64,000 nt of DNA from Actinomadura sp. K4S16 (lineage in GTDB: Bacteria > Actinomycetota > Actinomycetes > Streptosporangiales > Streptosporangiaceae): positions 248,001 through 312,000 of the forward strand of contig NZ_BDDE01000011.1 of the NCBI RefSeq assembly GCF_008327685.1, given 5' to 3'. The position numbers and the translations under genes are program-made. The notes beneath the pieces are model-generated. The model was given only the letters and a program-made list of their open reading frames with translations. It did no database searches and was not told the origin of the DNA. Shown here in pieces: positions 17,597 to 27,578 of the stretch (positions are counted from its first letter, which is position 1; the number at the start of each line of letters is the position of its first letter).

Positions 17597-18517
17597 TCAG
17601 CGGGAGAGCGCGTTCAGCAGGCGGTTGACGGGGCTGGACAGGTTCCAGGTGTCGGCCAGCTCCACGAGGGCCTCTGCGTCGCGCGGCTCGGCGGGCAGCC
17701 GGTCGTCCAGGCCCGCCAGCTCGGGGGCGTCGATGTCGGTGACGACCCGCACCACCGTCTCGGCGGCGGCCAGGTAGTCGCGGGCCGCCTCCATCCGGCG
17801 GCGCGCGCCCGCCGGGAAGCCCTCGTCGGTGCCCGCGTCCAGCGCCGCGAGGATCCCGTCGACCGACCCGAACCGGGTGACGAGCGCGGCGGCGGTCTTG
17901 TCGCCGACGCCGGGCACGCCGGGCAGCCCGTCGCTCGGGTCGCCGCGGAGCGTGGCGTAGTCGCCGTAGCCGCGGCCCGGGATGCCGTACTTGGCCGCGA
18001 CCTCCTTCTCGCCCATCACCTGCAGGTTCCGGATCCCCCGGGCGGTGTACAGGACGGTGACGGGACCGCGGTCGTCGACGAGCTGGAACAGGTCGCGGTC
18101 GCCCGTCACGATGTCGACCGGCCCGTCCTTCGCGCCCCGTACCGCGAGCGTGCCGATCACGTCGTCGGCCTCGTAGCCGGGAACGCCCGCGCGGGCCAGC
18201 CCGACGGCGTCCAGGACCCGGTCGATGAGCGGGAGCTGGGCCTCCAGCGCGTCGGGCGTCTGGTCGCCGCCGTCCTCGGCGACCCGGTGCGCCTTGTAGG
18301 AGGGCAGCGCCTCCACCCGGAACGCCGGCCGCCAGTCGGCGTCCATGCAGCAGACGAGCCGGTCCGGGCGCCGGTCCTGGACGAGCCGGGCGATCATGTC
18401 GATCAGCCCGCGCACGGCGTTCACCGGCGTCCCGTCCGGCGCCGTCACCGACTCGGGGACCCCGAAGAAGGCGCGGAAGTACAACGACGGCGTGTCCAGC
18501 AGCATCAGCCCGCTCAT
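17597..18517 (-). CDS. 5'-3' exonuclease (PolI N-terminal-type FEN)
   Basis: A 306-residue stand-alone flap-type 5'-3' exonuclease, homologous to the N-terminal domain of DNA polymerase I, acting in replication or repair. Seen are MLLDTPSLYFRAFFG, VCCMDADWRP (metal Asp), GVPGYEADDVIGTLA (acidic metal cluster), VDIVTGDRDLFQLVDD, and the helix-hairpin-helix start DPSDGLPGVPGVGDKTAAALV. The frame is open to 18703, but residues before ATG 18517 are low-complexity and unlike the family. It is divergent from the M24 peptidase, with 86 bases between the starts. Confidence 0.9.
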   Translation of the reverse strand: MSGLMLLDTPSLYFRAFFGVPESVTAPDGTPVNAVRGLIDMIARLVQDRRPDRLVCCMDADWRPAFRVEALPSYKAHRVAEDGGDQTPDALEAQLPLIDRVLDAVGLARAGVPGYEADDVIGTLAVRGAKDGPVDIVTGDRDLFQLVDDRGPVTVLYTARGIRNLQVMGEKEVAAKYGIPGRGYGDYATLRGDPSDGLPGVPGVGDKTAAALVTRFGSVDGILAALDAGTDEGFPAGARRRMEAARDYLAAAETVVRVVTDIDAPELAGLDDRLPAEPRDAEALVELADTWNLSSPVNRLLNALSR

Positions 18518-18603
18518 GGGCCACATGCTGCCACGCGGGCCGGGTCGGCGGCGCCCGGACGCCCCTGGGATCCTGGTACCGGCCACTGGAGAGGATCGAA
18601 CAT

Positions 18604-19725
18604 ATGGAGACGGATGTGACAACGGAGTTGTATCCGCGCGAGCGCGTCGGCCTGGTGCGCGAGGCGACGGCGAAGGCGGGCCTCGGGGCCGTGCTGCTGA
18701 CACCCGGCCCGGACCTGCGGTACGTCACCGGGTACGACGCCAAGCAGCTGGAGCGGCTCACCTGCCTGGTGGTCCCGGCCGACGGCGAGCCGTTCCTGGT
18801 CGTCCCGAGGCTGGAGCTGCCCGCCGCCCAGGAGTCGCCGGCGGGCTCGCTCGGGCTGGAGCTGGTGCCGTGGGACGAGACCGACGACCCGTACGCGCTG
18901 GTGGCCGACCGCCTCCCGCGGGACGTGGGGACCGTCGGTCTGGCCGACCGGATGTGGGCGGTGATGGCGCTGCGGTTCCGCGGCGCGATGCCCGGCGCCG
19001 AGCAGACCGCGGCCGGGGCCGTGCTGCGGGAGCTGCGGATGCGCAAGAGCGCGGCCGAGGTCGCCGCGCTGCGGGAGGCGGGGGAGGCGATCGACCGCGT
19101 GCACCGCCTGGTCCCCGGCCTCCTGAAGGCCGGCCGGACCGAGCGCGAGGTCGGCCGCGACATCGCCGACGCGATCATCGCCGAGGGGCACGCCCAGGTC
19201 GACTTCGTCATCGTCGGCTCGGGTCCGAACGGCGCGAACCCGCACGCCGAGCTGTCGGACCGGGTCATCCGGCCCGGCGAGCCCGTCGTGGTCGACATCG
19301 GCGGGACGATGCCGAGCGGCTACTGCTCGGACTCGACCCGCAACTACTGCGTGGGCGAGCCGCCCGCCGACTACCAGGCGTACTTCGCGGTGCTGCTGGA
19401 GGCGCAGCGGGCCTCGTGCGAGGCCGTGCGCCCGGGGGCCACGCCGGAGGCGGTGGACGCGGCGGGCCGCGACATCATCGCCGCCGCCGGGCACGGCGAG
19501 CACTTCTTCCACCGCACCGGCCACGGCATCGGACTGGAGTCGCACGAGGAGCCCTACATCGTCGCCGGCAACCGCGAGCCGCTGGAGCCGGGAATGGCGT
19601 TCTCGATCGAGCCGGGCATTTACCCGGGGCCGCACGGCGCCCGCATCGAGGACATCGTCGTGTGCACCGAGGACGGCTACGAGCCGATGAACACCACCGA
19701 GCGCGGGCTGGTGGTCGTGGACTGA
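18604..19725 (+). CDS. M24 family metallopeptidase (Xaa-Pro aminopeptidase-like)
   Basis: A 373-residue cytoplasmic peptidase that removes an N-terminal residue ahead of proline or acts as a prolidase. The creatinase-like N-domain (residues 1-130) is followed by the pita-bread catalytic domain. Metal ligands are visible in VVVDIGGTMPSGYCSD (two Asp), HRTGHGIGLESHEEP (His), MAFSIEPGIYPG (Glu) and GARIEDIVV (Glu). ATG 18604 follows gagagga. A very stable hairpin ends the gene. Confidence 0.9.
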   Translation: METDVTTELYPRERVGLVREATAKAGLGAVLLTPGPDLRYVTGYDAKQLERLTCLVVPADGEPFLVVPRLELPAAQESPAGSLGLELVPWDETDDPYALVADRLPRDVGTVGLADRMWAVMALRFRGAMPGAEQTAAGAVLRELRMRKSAAEVAALREAGEAIDRVHRLVPGLLKAGRTEREVGRDIADAIIAEGHAQVDFVIVGSGPNGANPHAELSDRVIRPGEPVVVDIGGTMPSGYCSDSTRNYCVGEPPADYQAYFAVLLEAQRASCEAVRPGATPEAVDAAGRDIIAAAGHGEHFFHRTGHGIGLESHEEPYIVAGNREPLEPGMAFSIEPGIYPGPHGARIEDIVVCTEDGYEPMNTTERGLVVVD

Positions 19726-19760
19726 CACCGGTCCCGGACGCGCCGGGACGCCTCGACGGG

Positions 19761-19798
19761 CACGTGGGCATGAACGGGTTCTGGTTCATGCCCACGTG
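19761..19798 (+). terminator. Perfect 15-bp stem hairpin with T-rich tail
   Basis: CACGTGGGCATGAAC (19761-19775) pairs exactly with GTTCATGCCCACGTG (19784-19798) around an eight-base loop and is followed by TCATTTTCGG. It is placed 35 bases after the M24 peptidase stop. This fits a Rho-independent terminator insulating the sugar operon. Confidence 0.85.
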
Positions 19799-19981
19799 TC
19801 ATTTTCGGTCGTCTCAAATTGAGGCGGAAACGGCCCGGTAACGATCTCTGCACCAAATGCTCCGGACCGTACGCTGCCGGTTGCGGTCCGGGCGTCCGGC
19901 CCTGTACCTCCTTGTTGCACTGTTACGCGGGGGTAAACGAAATTCCTCCGCATCAACGTGCCGTGACGAAGAGGAGACGCC

Positions 19982-21211
19982 GTGGCAGAGGTCGACCTGA
20001 CCAGCGTCGGGAAGGTCTATCCCGACGGCACGCGGGCCGTGACCGACCTGAACCTCCACATCGCCGACGGGGAGTTCCTCGTCCTGGTGGGCCCGTCGGG
20101 CTGCGGCAAGACGACCGCGCTGCGGATGGTCGCCGGGCTGGAGGAGATCTCCGAGGGCGAGGTCACGATCGGCGGCCGGGTCGTCAACCGGGTGCCGTCC
20201 CGGGACCGCGACGTCGCGATGGTGTTCCAGAGCTACGCCCTCTACCCGCACCTGTCGGTGCGCGACAACATCGGCTTCGGGCTGTCGCTGCGCAAGCTGC
20301 CGAAGTCCGAGATCCGGGAGAAGGTCGACAAGGCCGCGCGGACCCTCGGCCTGACCGACTACCTGGACAAGAAGCCCCGCAACCTCTCGGGCGGGCAGCG
20401 GCAGCGCGTCGCGATGGGCCGCGCGATCGTCCGCGAGCCGCAGGCCTTCCTGATGGACGAGCCGCTGTCCAACCTCGACGCCAAGCTGCGCGTCCAGATG
20501 CGCGCCGAGATCGCGCGCATCCAGCGCGACCTCGGCGTCACCACCATCTACGTCACCCACGACCAGACCGAGGCGATGACGCTCGGCGACCGGGTCGCGG
20601 TGATGAAGAAGGGGCGGCTGCAGCAGGTCGCCGCGCCGCAGGAGCTCTACGACCGGCCGGCGAACCTGTTCGTCGCCGGATTCATCGGCTCACCGGCCAT
20701 GAACCTGATCCAGGGCACGCTGTCCGGCGACGCGGCGAACCCGCGCCTGGAGATCGGCGGCCAGACCCTGACGCTCCCGGCCGAGGTGCTGACCGAGCGC
20801 CCGGCCCTGGCGTCCCACCTCGGGAGCGACGTCGTCGTCGGCATCCGGCCCGAGGACATGGAGGACTCCGAGCTCGTGGAGACGCCCGAGGGGTCCGGGC
20901 TCACCTCCACCGCCGACCTCGTGGAGGCGATGGGCTCGGACGTGCTGGTGCACTTCGCGATCGAGGCGTCCCAGGTCGTCACCGAGGACACCAAGGAGCT
21001 CGCGCGCGACGCGGGGACCGACGTGCTGGGGCACCTGGAGAAGCCCCGCACGGACCTGGTCGCGCGGTTCAGCCCGCGCACCCGCGTGAAGGTGGGCGAC
21101 CCGGTGACGATCCGCGTCGACACCGGCCGCCTGCACTTCTTCGATATCGAGACGGGCGCGTCGATCTGGGGACCAGGCGACGCCGCTCCGGCCAGGGAGG
21201 ATGAGGAATGA
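19982..21211 (+). CDS. Sugar ABC importer ATP-binding protein (MalK/UgpC/MsiK type)
   Basis: A 409-residue CUT1-type ATPase. Walker A GPSGCGKT is at about 37-44, LSGGQRQRV at about 135-143 and Walker [14 protein letters not shown] at about 155. The C-terminal MOP/TOBE regulatory domain contains VGIRPEDMED and ends with the LHFFDIETG block shared by MalK homologues. It heads an operon with a binding protein and two permeases, all with start/stop overlaps except one 24-base gap. GTG 19982 has gaggaga upstream. A second homologue lies convergently at 25056-26303. Confidence 0.93.
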   Translation: MAEVDLTSVGKVYPDGTRAVTDLNLHIADGEFLVLVGPSGCGKTTALRMVAGLEEISEGEVTIGGRVVNRVPSRDRDVAMVFQSYALYPHLSVRDNIGFGLSLRKLPKSEIREKVDKAARTLGLTDYLDKKPRNLSGGQRQRVAMGRAIVREPQAFLMDEPLSNLDAKLRVQMRAEIARIQRDLGVTTIYVTHDQTEAMTLGDRVAVMKKGRLQQVAAPQELYDRPANLFVAGFIGSPAMNLIQGTLSGDAANPRLEIGGQTLTLPAEVLTERPALASHLGSDVVVGIRPEDMEDSELVETPEGSGLTSTADLVEAMGSDVLVHFAIEASQVVTEDTKELARDAGTDVLGHLEKPRTDLVARFSPRTRVKVGDPVTIRVDTGRLHFFDIETGASIWGPGDAAPAREDEE

Positions 21212-22575
21212 CGGTCAGCTTTGCCGGCGGGGGGACCTCCCCCCGCACCCCCCGATCCGGCTTCGGCCGGCGGGTGACGGGAGCCGCCGTCGCGGCGGGC
21301 CTGCTGCTGTCGGCGGCCGCCGCGTGCGGCGGCGACGACAAGGGCGACGACTCCGGGCCCGCGGGCGGGGGTGAGCTGAAGGGCACCACCATCGAGGTCG
21401 CGGCCAAGTGGACCGGTCCGGAGGAGGCGAACTTCCGCAAGGTCCTGCAGGCGTTCGAGAAGAAGACCGGGGCGAAGGTCAACTACGCCTCCACCGGTGA
21501 GAACACCGACGCCTACCTCGGCCCGCGCATCGAGGCCAAGAACCCGCCGGACGTGGCGATCCTGCCGCAGCCGGGCCTGATGCAGCAGTACGCCGGCAAG
21601 GGCGCGCTGAAGCCCCTCGCCGACGACGTGGTGACGCAGGTCGGCCAGAACTTCGCGCCGTACTGGAAGGAGCTCGGCTCCTCCGACGGCAAGACCTACG
21701 GCGTCATCGTCAAGGCCGCCTACAAGTCGATCCTCTGGTACCGGCCGGAGGCGCTCGACGAGGCCGGCGTCCAGCCGCCCGCGGCGTGGGCCGACCTGAC
21801 CAAGGCGGCGGGCACGCTGCAGGACGCGGGCACCACCCCGTTCACGCTCGCCGCGGGGCCGCAGGACTCCTGGACGCTGACCGACTGGTTCGAGAACGTC
21901 TACCTGTCGCAGGCCGGGCCGGAGAACTACGACAAGCTCGCCAAGCACGAGATCAAGTGGACCGACCCCAGCGTGGGCAAGGCGCTGGAGACGCTCGCCG
22001 AGATCTGGGGCAAGGGCGACTACCTGAACGGCGGCGTCGCGACCGCGACCAAGACCAAGTTCGACGAGTCGGTCACCCAGGTGTTCGGCCAGCAGAAGGC
22101 CGCCATGGTGTACGGCGGCGACTTCGCCGCCGCCAACATCGCCACCACCAAGGCCAAGGTCGGCACGGACGCCAAGGTGTTCGCCTTCCCGAAGGCCGGC
22201 GACACCGCCCCGGCGATCCTCGGCGGCGACGTCGCGGTCGCGCTGAAGGACGGCAAGGGCGCGCAGGAGCTCATGAAGTACCTCGCCTCGCCCGAGGCGG
22301 GCACGGTGTGGGCCGGGCTCGGCGGCTACCTGACGCCGAACAAGAACGTCAAGCCCGACGCCTACTCCGACCCGATCGCCAAGCAGCTGGTCACCCAGCT
22401 CCAGCAGTCCGGCGACGCCGCCCGCTACGACATGTCCGACCTGGCGCCCGCCGCGTTCGGCGCGACCCCCGGCAAGGGCGAGTGGGAGGCGCTGCGCCAG
22501 TTCGTGCAGAACCCGACCGACGTCAAGGGCACGCAGGCCAAGCTCGAGGCCGAGGCGGCCAAGGCGTACAAGTAG
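21208..22575 (+). CDS. Carbohydrate ABC transporter substrate-binding lipoprotein
   Basis: A 455-residue solute-binding protein of family 1. The lipoprotein signal is GRRVTGAAVAAGLLLSAAAACGG, split here as a basic start, a hydrophobic core and Cys40 as the lipid anchor. The mature part has the GTTIEVAAKWTGPEEANF opening and a FTLAAGPQDSWTLTDWFE pocket region common in alpha-glucoside and oligosaccharide binders. It would sit on the outer face of the membrane and deliver sugar to the two permeases. It starts inside the ATPase stop (ATGA). Confidence 0.92.
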   Translation: MTVSFAGGGTSPRTPRSGFGRRVTGAAVAAGLLLSAAAACGGDDKGDDSGPAGGGELKGTTIEVAAKWTGPEEANFRKVLQAFEKKTGAKVNYASTGENTDAYLGPRIEAKNPPDVAILPQPGLMQQYAGKGALKPLADDVVTQVGQNFAPYWKELGSSDGKTYGVIVKAAYKSILWYRPEALDEAGVQPPAAWADLTKAAGTLQDAGTTPFTLAAGPQDSWTLTDWFENVYLSQAGPENYDKLAKHEIKWTDPSVGKALETLAEIWGKGDYLNGGVATATKTKFDESVTQVFGQQKAAMVYGGDFAAANIATTKAKVGTDAKVFAFPKAGDTAPAILGGDVAVALKDGKGAQELMKYLASPEAGTVWAGLGGYLTPNKNVKPDAYSDPIAKQLVTQLQQSGDAARYDMSDLAPAAFGATPGKGEWEALRQFVQNPTDVKGTQAKLEAEAAKAYK

Positions 22576-22599
22576 GGCCCACAAGTAGGGAACCCCTGA

Positions 22600-23985
22600 A
22601 TGAAGGCTCCGAATGAGGAGGTGCCGCCGGCCGCGACGGCCGGCGGCGCCGCCGCCGTCGCCGCTCCGGCCGCCCCCCAGGGCCGCCGCGGGGCGCGCGA
22701 GCGGCTGACCCCGCCCTCGTGGCTGGCCCTGATGTTCCTGCTGCCGGCGCTGCTGCTGCTCGGCTTCCTGGTCGTCTACCCGATCGTCTACTCGGTGATC
22801 CGCAGTTTCTTCGACGCCTCGGGCGGCTCGTTCGTCGGCGTCGACAACTACACCGGGATCTTCAAGGGGCACGACAACCTCGTGGCGGTGCGCAACACCG
22901 CGATCTGGGTCGTCGTGGCGCCGACCGTGGTGACGATCGTGGGCCTCCTGTTCGCCGTCCTCACCGAGCGGATCCGGTGGGCGACGGTGTTCAAGCTCGT
23001 GGTGTTCATGCCCATGGCGATCTCCTTCCTCGCCTCCGGCGTGATCTTCCGGCTGGTGTACCAGCAGGACCCGGACAAGGGCGTGGCGAACGCGGCGATG
23101 GTCGCGATCCACGACATGTTCCGGCAGGACACCACCTACCCGGGCGCCGCGCCCCGCGGCGGCGGGAGCGCACCGGTCCGACAGGAGGGCGGCGCCGTGG
23201 TCACGGTGCGGCCCGTCTCGGCCGGGCAGAGCGCGCTCGTCCCGCTGCTGAGGGTCAAGCCCGAGTACCTGCCGAAGTCAGCCGAGCCCGCCGCGCAGCC
23301 CCCGGCAGCCAAGCCGGGCCAGCTGACCGGCACGGTCTGGTTCGACTTCACCCGGGGCGGCGGCGGGCAGCAGAACGCCCCGAACTCCGGTGAGTCCGGC
23401 CTGCCGGGCATCCGGGTCGAGGCGGTCCAGGGCGGCAAGGTGGTCGCCAAGGCGACCACGGAGGCCGACGGCACGTTCACGATGAAGAAGGTGCCGGACG
23501 GGGCGTACACGATCCGGCTGCCCAAGGACAACTTCACCACCGCTTACCAGGGCGCCGAGTGGCTGGGCGACACCCTCATCACCCCGGCGATCATCGTGTC
23601 GTACCTGTGGGTGTGGTCGGGCTTCGCGATGGTGCTGATCGCCGCGGGGCTCGCCGCCATCCCGCGCGACGCGCTGGAGGCGGCGCGGGTGGACGGCGCC
23701 ACCGAGTGGCAGGTGTTCCGGCGGGTGACGATCCCGCTCCTCGCGCCCGTCCTGATGGTGGTGCTGGTGACGCTCGTCATCAACGTCCTGAAGGTCTTCG
23801 ACCTCGTCTACATCATCGGCGGCGGCGATCCGAACGCCAGCGTGCTGGCCCTGCAGATGTGGACCGAGTCGTTCGGCGGCGGCAACGACCAGGGCTCCGG
23901 CAGCGCCATCGCGGTGCTGCTGTTCCTGCTCGTGCTGCCCGCCATGCTGTTCAACGTCCGGCGAATGCGGCAGGAGCGCAAATGA
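22600..23985 (+). CDS. Sugar ABC permease with inserted extracytoplasmic beta-sandwich domain
   Basis: A 461-residue CUT1 permease (MalF/AglF-like), about 150 residues longer than usual. Helices lie near 42-64, 100-122, 130-153, 326-352 and later, with the cytoplasmic EAA loop EAARVDGATEWQVFRR at about 360. Between the third helix and the rest, residues 172-320 form a hydrophilic insert. Within it, 241-309 (GTVWFDF, SGLPGIRVEAVQGGKVVAKATTEADG, VPDGAYTIRLPKD) look like a Cna-B/carboxypeptidase-regulatory beta-sandwich. The reading frame is unbroken across both junctions, so this is one fused protein. The insert faces outside, where the binding protein docks. A proline-rich linker precedes it. 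Confidence 0.9.
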   Translation: MKAPNEEVPPAATAGGAAAVAAPAAPQGRRGARERLTPPSWLALMFLLPALLLLGFLVVYPIVYSVIRSFFDASGGSFVGVDNYTGIFKGHDNLVAVRNTAIWVVVAPTVVTIVGLLFAVLTERIRWATVFKLVVFMPMAISFLASGVIFRLVYQQDPDKGVANAAMVAIHDMFRQDTTYPGAAPRGGGSAPVRQEGGAVVTVRPVSAGQSALVPLLRVKPEYLPKSAEPAAQPPAAKPGQLTGTVWFDFTRGGGGQQNAPNSGESGLPGIRVEAVQGGKVVAKATTEADGTFTMKKVPDGAYTIRLPKDNFTTAYQGAEWLGDTLITPAIIVSYLWVWSGFAMVLIAAGLAAIPRDALEAARVDGATEWQVFRRVTIPLLAPVLMVVLVTLVINVLKVFDLVYIIGGGDPNASVLALQMWTESFGGGNDQGSGSAIAVLLFLLVLPAMLFNVRRMRQERK

Positions 23986-24920
23986 GCACCGCGGAGAAGG
24001 ACGCCCCGGCGCCCTCCGGGGCCGGCGGCGGCAACGGCGCGGCGGGAGCGCCGCGCCGGGGTGTGGCCGCCCGCGTCGTAGGGAAGGTCGGGGGGACCGC
24101 CGCCCAGGCGCTGCTGGTCCTGATCGCGGTGTTCTGGCTGGTGCCGACCCTCGGCCTGCTGGTCGCCTCGCTGCGCTCCAACGAGGACAACAACGCCGAC
24201 GGCTGGTGGAACGTGTTCGCCAAGCCGGCGCAGCTGACGACCGAGTCCTACAGCGCGCTGCTGGACAAGGGCGACTTCGTCGACTCGTTCTGGAACACGG
24301 TGCTGATCACCGTTCCGGCGACGCTGCTGGTGGTCGCGATCGCCTCGCTGGCCGCCTACGCGTTCGCCTGGATGGAGTTCCCCGGACGGGACTGGCTGTT
24401 CCTGCTCGTCGTGGCGCTGCTGGTGGTGCCGATCCAGGTCGCGCTGATCCCGGTCGCCAAGCTCTACGGCAAGATCGAGTTCGGCGGGTTCCAGATGTTC
24501 GGCTCGGTCACCGGCGTGGTGCTGTTCCACGTCGCGTTCGGGCTGCCGTTCGCCATCTTCCTGCTCCGCAACTTCTTCGCGGCGATCCCCCGGGACCTGC
24601 TGGAGGCGGCGCGGATGGACGGCGGCTCGGAGTGGACGATCTTCCGCCGGGTGATCTTCCCGCTGGGCGGTCCGGCGATCGCCTCGCTGGGCATCTTCCA
24701 GTTCCTGTGGGTGTGGAACGACCTGCTGGTCGCGCTGGTGTTCGCCGACACCGAGTCGCAGCCGATGACCAAGTGGCTGCAGTCGCAGATGCGGCAGTTC
24801 ACCGGCAACATCGACATCCTCGCGCCCGGCGCGTTCCTGTCGCTGGTCGTCCCGCTGGCGGTCTTCTTCGCCTTCCAGCGCTACTTCGTCCAGGGAGTCC
24901 TCGCGGGCTCGGTGAAGTGA
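23982..24920 (+). CDS. Carbohydrate ABC transporter permease (MalG type)
   Basis: A 312-residue second permease of the importer. A variable cytoplasmic N-terminus (1-40) is followed by six membrane segments, and the EAA loop LLEAARMDGGSEWTIFRRVIFPLGGP is at about 205-230, where the ATPase contacts it. ATG 23982 overlaps the first permease stop (ATGA). It ends the operon, and a 15-bp hairpin follows 31 bases downstream. It lacks the insert seen in its partner and has the family's usual length. Confidence 0.93.
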   Translation: MSTAEKDAPAPSGAGGGNGAAGAPRRGVAARVVGKVGGTAAQALLVLIAVFWLVPTLGLLVASLRSNEDNNADGWWNVFAKPAQLTTESYSALLDKGDFVDSFWNTVLITVPATLLVVAIASLAAYAFAWMEFPGRDWLFLLVVALLVVPIQVALIPVAKLYGKIEFGGFQMFGSVTGVVLFHVAFGLPFAIFLLRNFFAAIPRDLLEAARMDGGSEWTIFRRVIFPLGGPAIASLGIFQFLWVWNDLLVALVFADTESQPMTKWLQSQMRQFTGNIDILAPGAFLSLVVPLAVFFAFQRYFVQGVLAGSVK

Positions 24921-24950
24921 CCTCCGGGGACGAGACGGTCCCCCGCGCGA

Positions 24951-24985
24951 CGGTGCCCACGGCCTCTCCGAGGCCGTGGGCACCG
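24951..24985 (+). terminator. Perfect 15-bp stem terminator of the sugar operon
   Basis: CGGTGCCCACGGCCT (24951-24965) and AGGCCGTGGGCACCG (24971-24985) pair fully around CTCCG. It is followed by ATCTGTTCC and lies 31 bases after the last permease stop. Confidence 0.85.
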
Positions 24986-25005
24986 ATCTGTTCCGGCGCA
25001 TCATT

Positions 25006-25025
25006 GTGGGGGAACGATCCCCCAC
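25006..25025 (-). terminator. 8-bp stem hairpin ending the convergent ATPase gene
   Basis: GTGGGGGA (25006-25013) and TCCCCCAC (25018-25025) pair around ACGA. The hairpin lies 31 bases after the stop of the minus-strand ATPase at 25056. It is weaker than the neighbouring hairpin. Confidence 0.55.
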
Positions 25026-25055
25026 ACCCCCTGGTGCGCTTCGCGCTTGTGAGGG

Positions 25056-26303
<1,248 letters not shown>

Positions 26304-26316
26304 CCGAACCCCTTGT

Positions 26317-26328
26317 GGAAACGTTTCC
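26317..26328. promoter_or_regulatory. LacI-family operator, perfect 12-base palindrome
   Basis: GGAAACGTTTCC is a perfect inverted repeat with the central CG typical of LacI/GalR operators (compare the CcpA/CebR style W-GGAAACGNTTCC). It sits 14 bases before the ATPase start and 121 bases from the divergent lacI gene. Confidence 0.75.
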
Positions 26329-26380
26329 GCCGTTCCCCTGTCGAGCAGGGGATATGTCGTAATGGCTGGAGTAAACATCA

Positions 26381-26394
26381 TGGAATCGTTTCCA
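26381..26394. promoter_or_regulatory. Second LacI-type operator, one mismatch
   Basis: TGGAATCGTTTCCA is an inverted repeat with a single mismatched pair and the same half-site GGAA/TTCC and central CG as the first operator. It lies 55 bases before the lacI start, so it probably serves autoregulation. Confidence 0.65.
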
Positions 26395-26448
26395 GGGGAG
26401 ACTCATCGTGAGAAGATGATCGAAACGGTCGAGAGGGGCGGGGCGGTC

Positions 26449-27471
26449 ATGGCGGAGCGGCGGTCGGCGACGATCAAGGACGTGGCCGCGGCGGCGGGCG
26501 TCGGCATCGCCACCGTCTCGCGGGTGTTCTCCGGGACGGGCTCGGCGAGCGCCGCGACCCGCGAACGGGTGCTGGCGGCGGCCCGCGAGCTGGACTACCG
26601 GCCGAGCGCCCTCGGCCGGGGGCTGAAGCTGCGCCGCAGCGGCGGCATCGGCCTGGTCGTCCCCGACGTCACCGACCCGTTCTGCGCCGAGCTGGTCGCG
26701 GGCGTGCTGGCCTGCGCCCGCACCCTCGGCGAGCACGTCATCGTGGACGCCGCGCACGGCGACCCGGCCCGCGAGGCCGAGATCGTCGACCGGCTCGTCG
26801 AGCAGCGGGTCGACGGGATCATCGCGCTGCCCGCGGGGGACCAGGCCGACTGGCGCGCCGCGGCCCGGGTGTGCTCCAGCGTCGTGTTCGCCGACCGCGT
26901 CCTGCCCGGGCTGCCGGACGTCCCGTCCGTCCTCGCCGACGACGCGGGCGGCGTCCGGTCCCTCGCGGAGTACCTCGTCGGGCTCGGGCACCGCCGCATC
27001 GGGTTCCTCGGCGGGGCGCCGGGCCGCCCGCCGGGGGTGCGCGAGCGCGCGTTCCGCGAGACCCTGGCCCAGCTGGGGGTGCCCGTGGAGGAGGACCTGA
27101 TCGTGGCCGCCCGGCCCGCCCGCGACGCCGCCTACGCCGCCGCCGCCGGGCTGCTGCAGCGCCGCGCGGACGCCACCGCCGTGCTGGCCGCCGGCCACCT
27201 GCTCGGCGAGGCCGCCGTGCTGGTCGCCCGCGAGCTGGACCTGCGGGTGCCCGCCGACGTGTCCATCGCCATGATGGACGACGTCGCGTGGGCCGAGCTG
27301 TGCGACCCGCCGCTCACCGCCGTGGCCAGGCCCGGCCACGACATCGGCTACCGCGCCTGCGAGCTGCTGCTGCGCGAGCCCGCCCGGCGCGGCCGCGGAG
27401 GCCCGGTCCTGCTGCCGACGGAGCTGGTGGTGCGCGGCAGCTGCGGACCGCTGCGCACCGTGCGCCGCTGA
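26449..27471 (+). CDS. LacI family transcriptional regulator
   Basis: A 340-residue repressor. The N-terminal helix-turn-helix TIKDVAAAAGVGIATVSRVFSG is at about residues 8-29, followed by a hinge helix and the periplasmic-binding-protein-like sensor domain, with GIGLVVPDVTDPFCAELV and LGHRRIGFLGGAPG. It likely senses a sugar imported by the adjacent transporter and represses the divergent ATPase gene through the palindromes at 26317 and 26381. I chose ATG 26449 because gagagggg precedes it. ATG 26416 is an in-frame alternative. Confidence 0.92.
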   Translation: MAERRSATIKDVAAAAGVGIATVSRVFSGTGSASAATRERVLAAARELDYRPSALGRGLKLRRSGGIGLVVPDVTDPFCAELVAGVLACARTLGEHVIVDAAHGDPAREAEIVDRLVEQRVDGIIALPAGDQADWRAAARVCSSVVFADRVLPGLPDVPSVLADDAGGVRSLAEYLVGLGHRRIGFLGGAPGRPPGVRERAFRETLAQLGVPVEEDLIVAARPARDAAYAAAAGLLQRRADATAVLAAGHLLGEAAVLVARELDLRVPADVSIAMMDDVAWAELCDPPLTAVARPGHDIGYRACELLLREPARRGRGGPVLLPTELVVRGSCGPLRTVRR

Positions 27472-27489
27472 CCTTCGCCCCTCACCGGG

Positions 27490-27517
27490 GCCCGCCGGGG
27501 CCTCGGCCCCGGCGGGC
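27490..27517 (+). terminator. 11-bp GC stem, terminator of lacI
   Basis: GCCCGCCGGGG (27490-27500) pairs with CCCCGGCGGGC (27507-27517) around CCTCGG. It begins 18 bases after the lacI stop. Confidence 0.7.
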
Positions 27518-27566
27518 AAGGCCGATCCGTGATCCCATGCGGGCCCGCGCACCGGCTCCGGCGCGC

Positions 27567-27572
27567 TAGATT
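27567..27572 (+). promoter_or_regulatory. Candidate -10 of a leaderless Lrp-type gene
   Basis: TAGATT ends six bases before GTG 27579. The first transcribed base should be at or next to the start codon, which implies leaderless translation. No clear -35 is seen. Confidence 0.5.
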
Positions 27573-27578
27573 TCCCGC

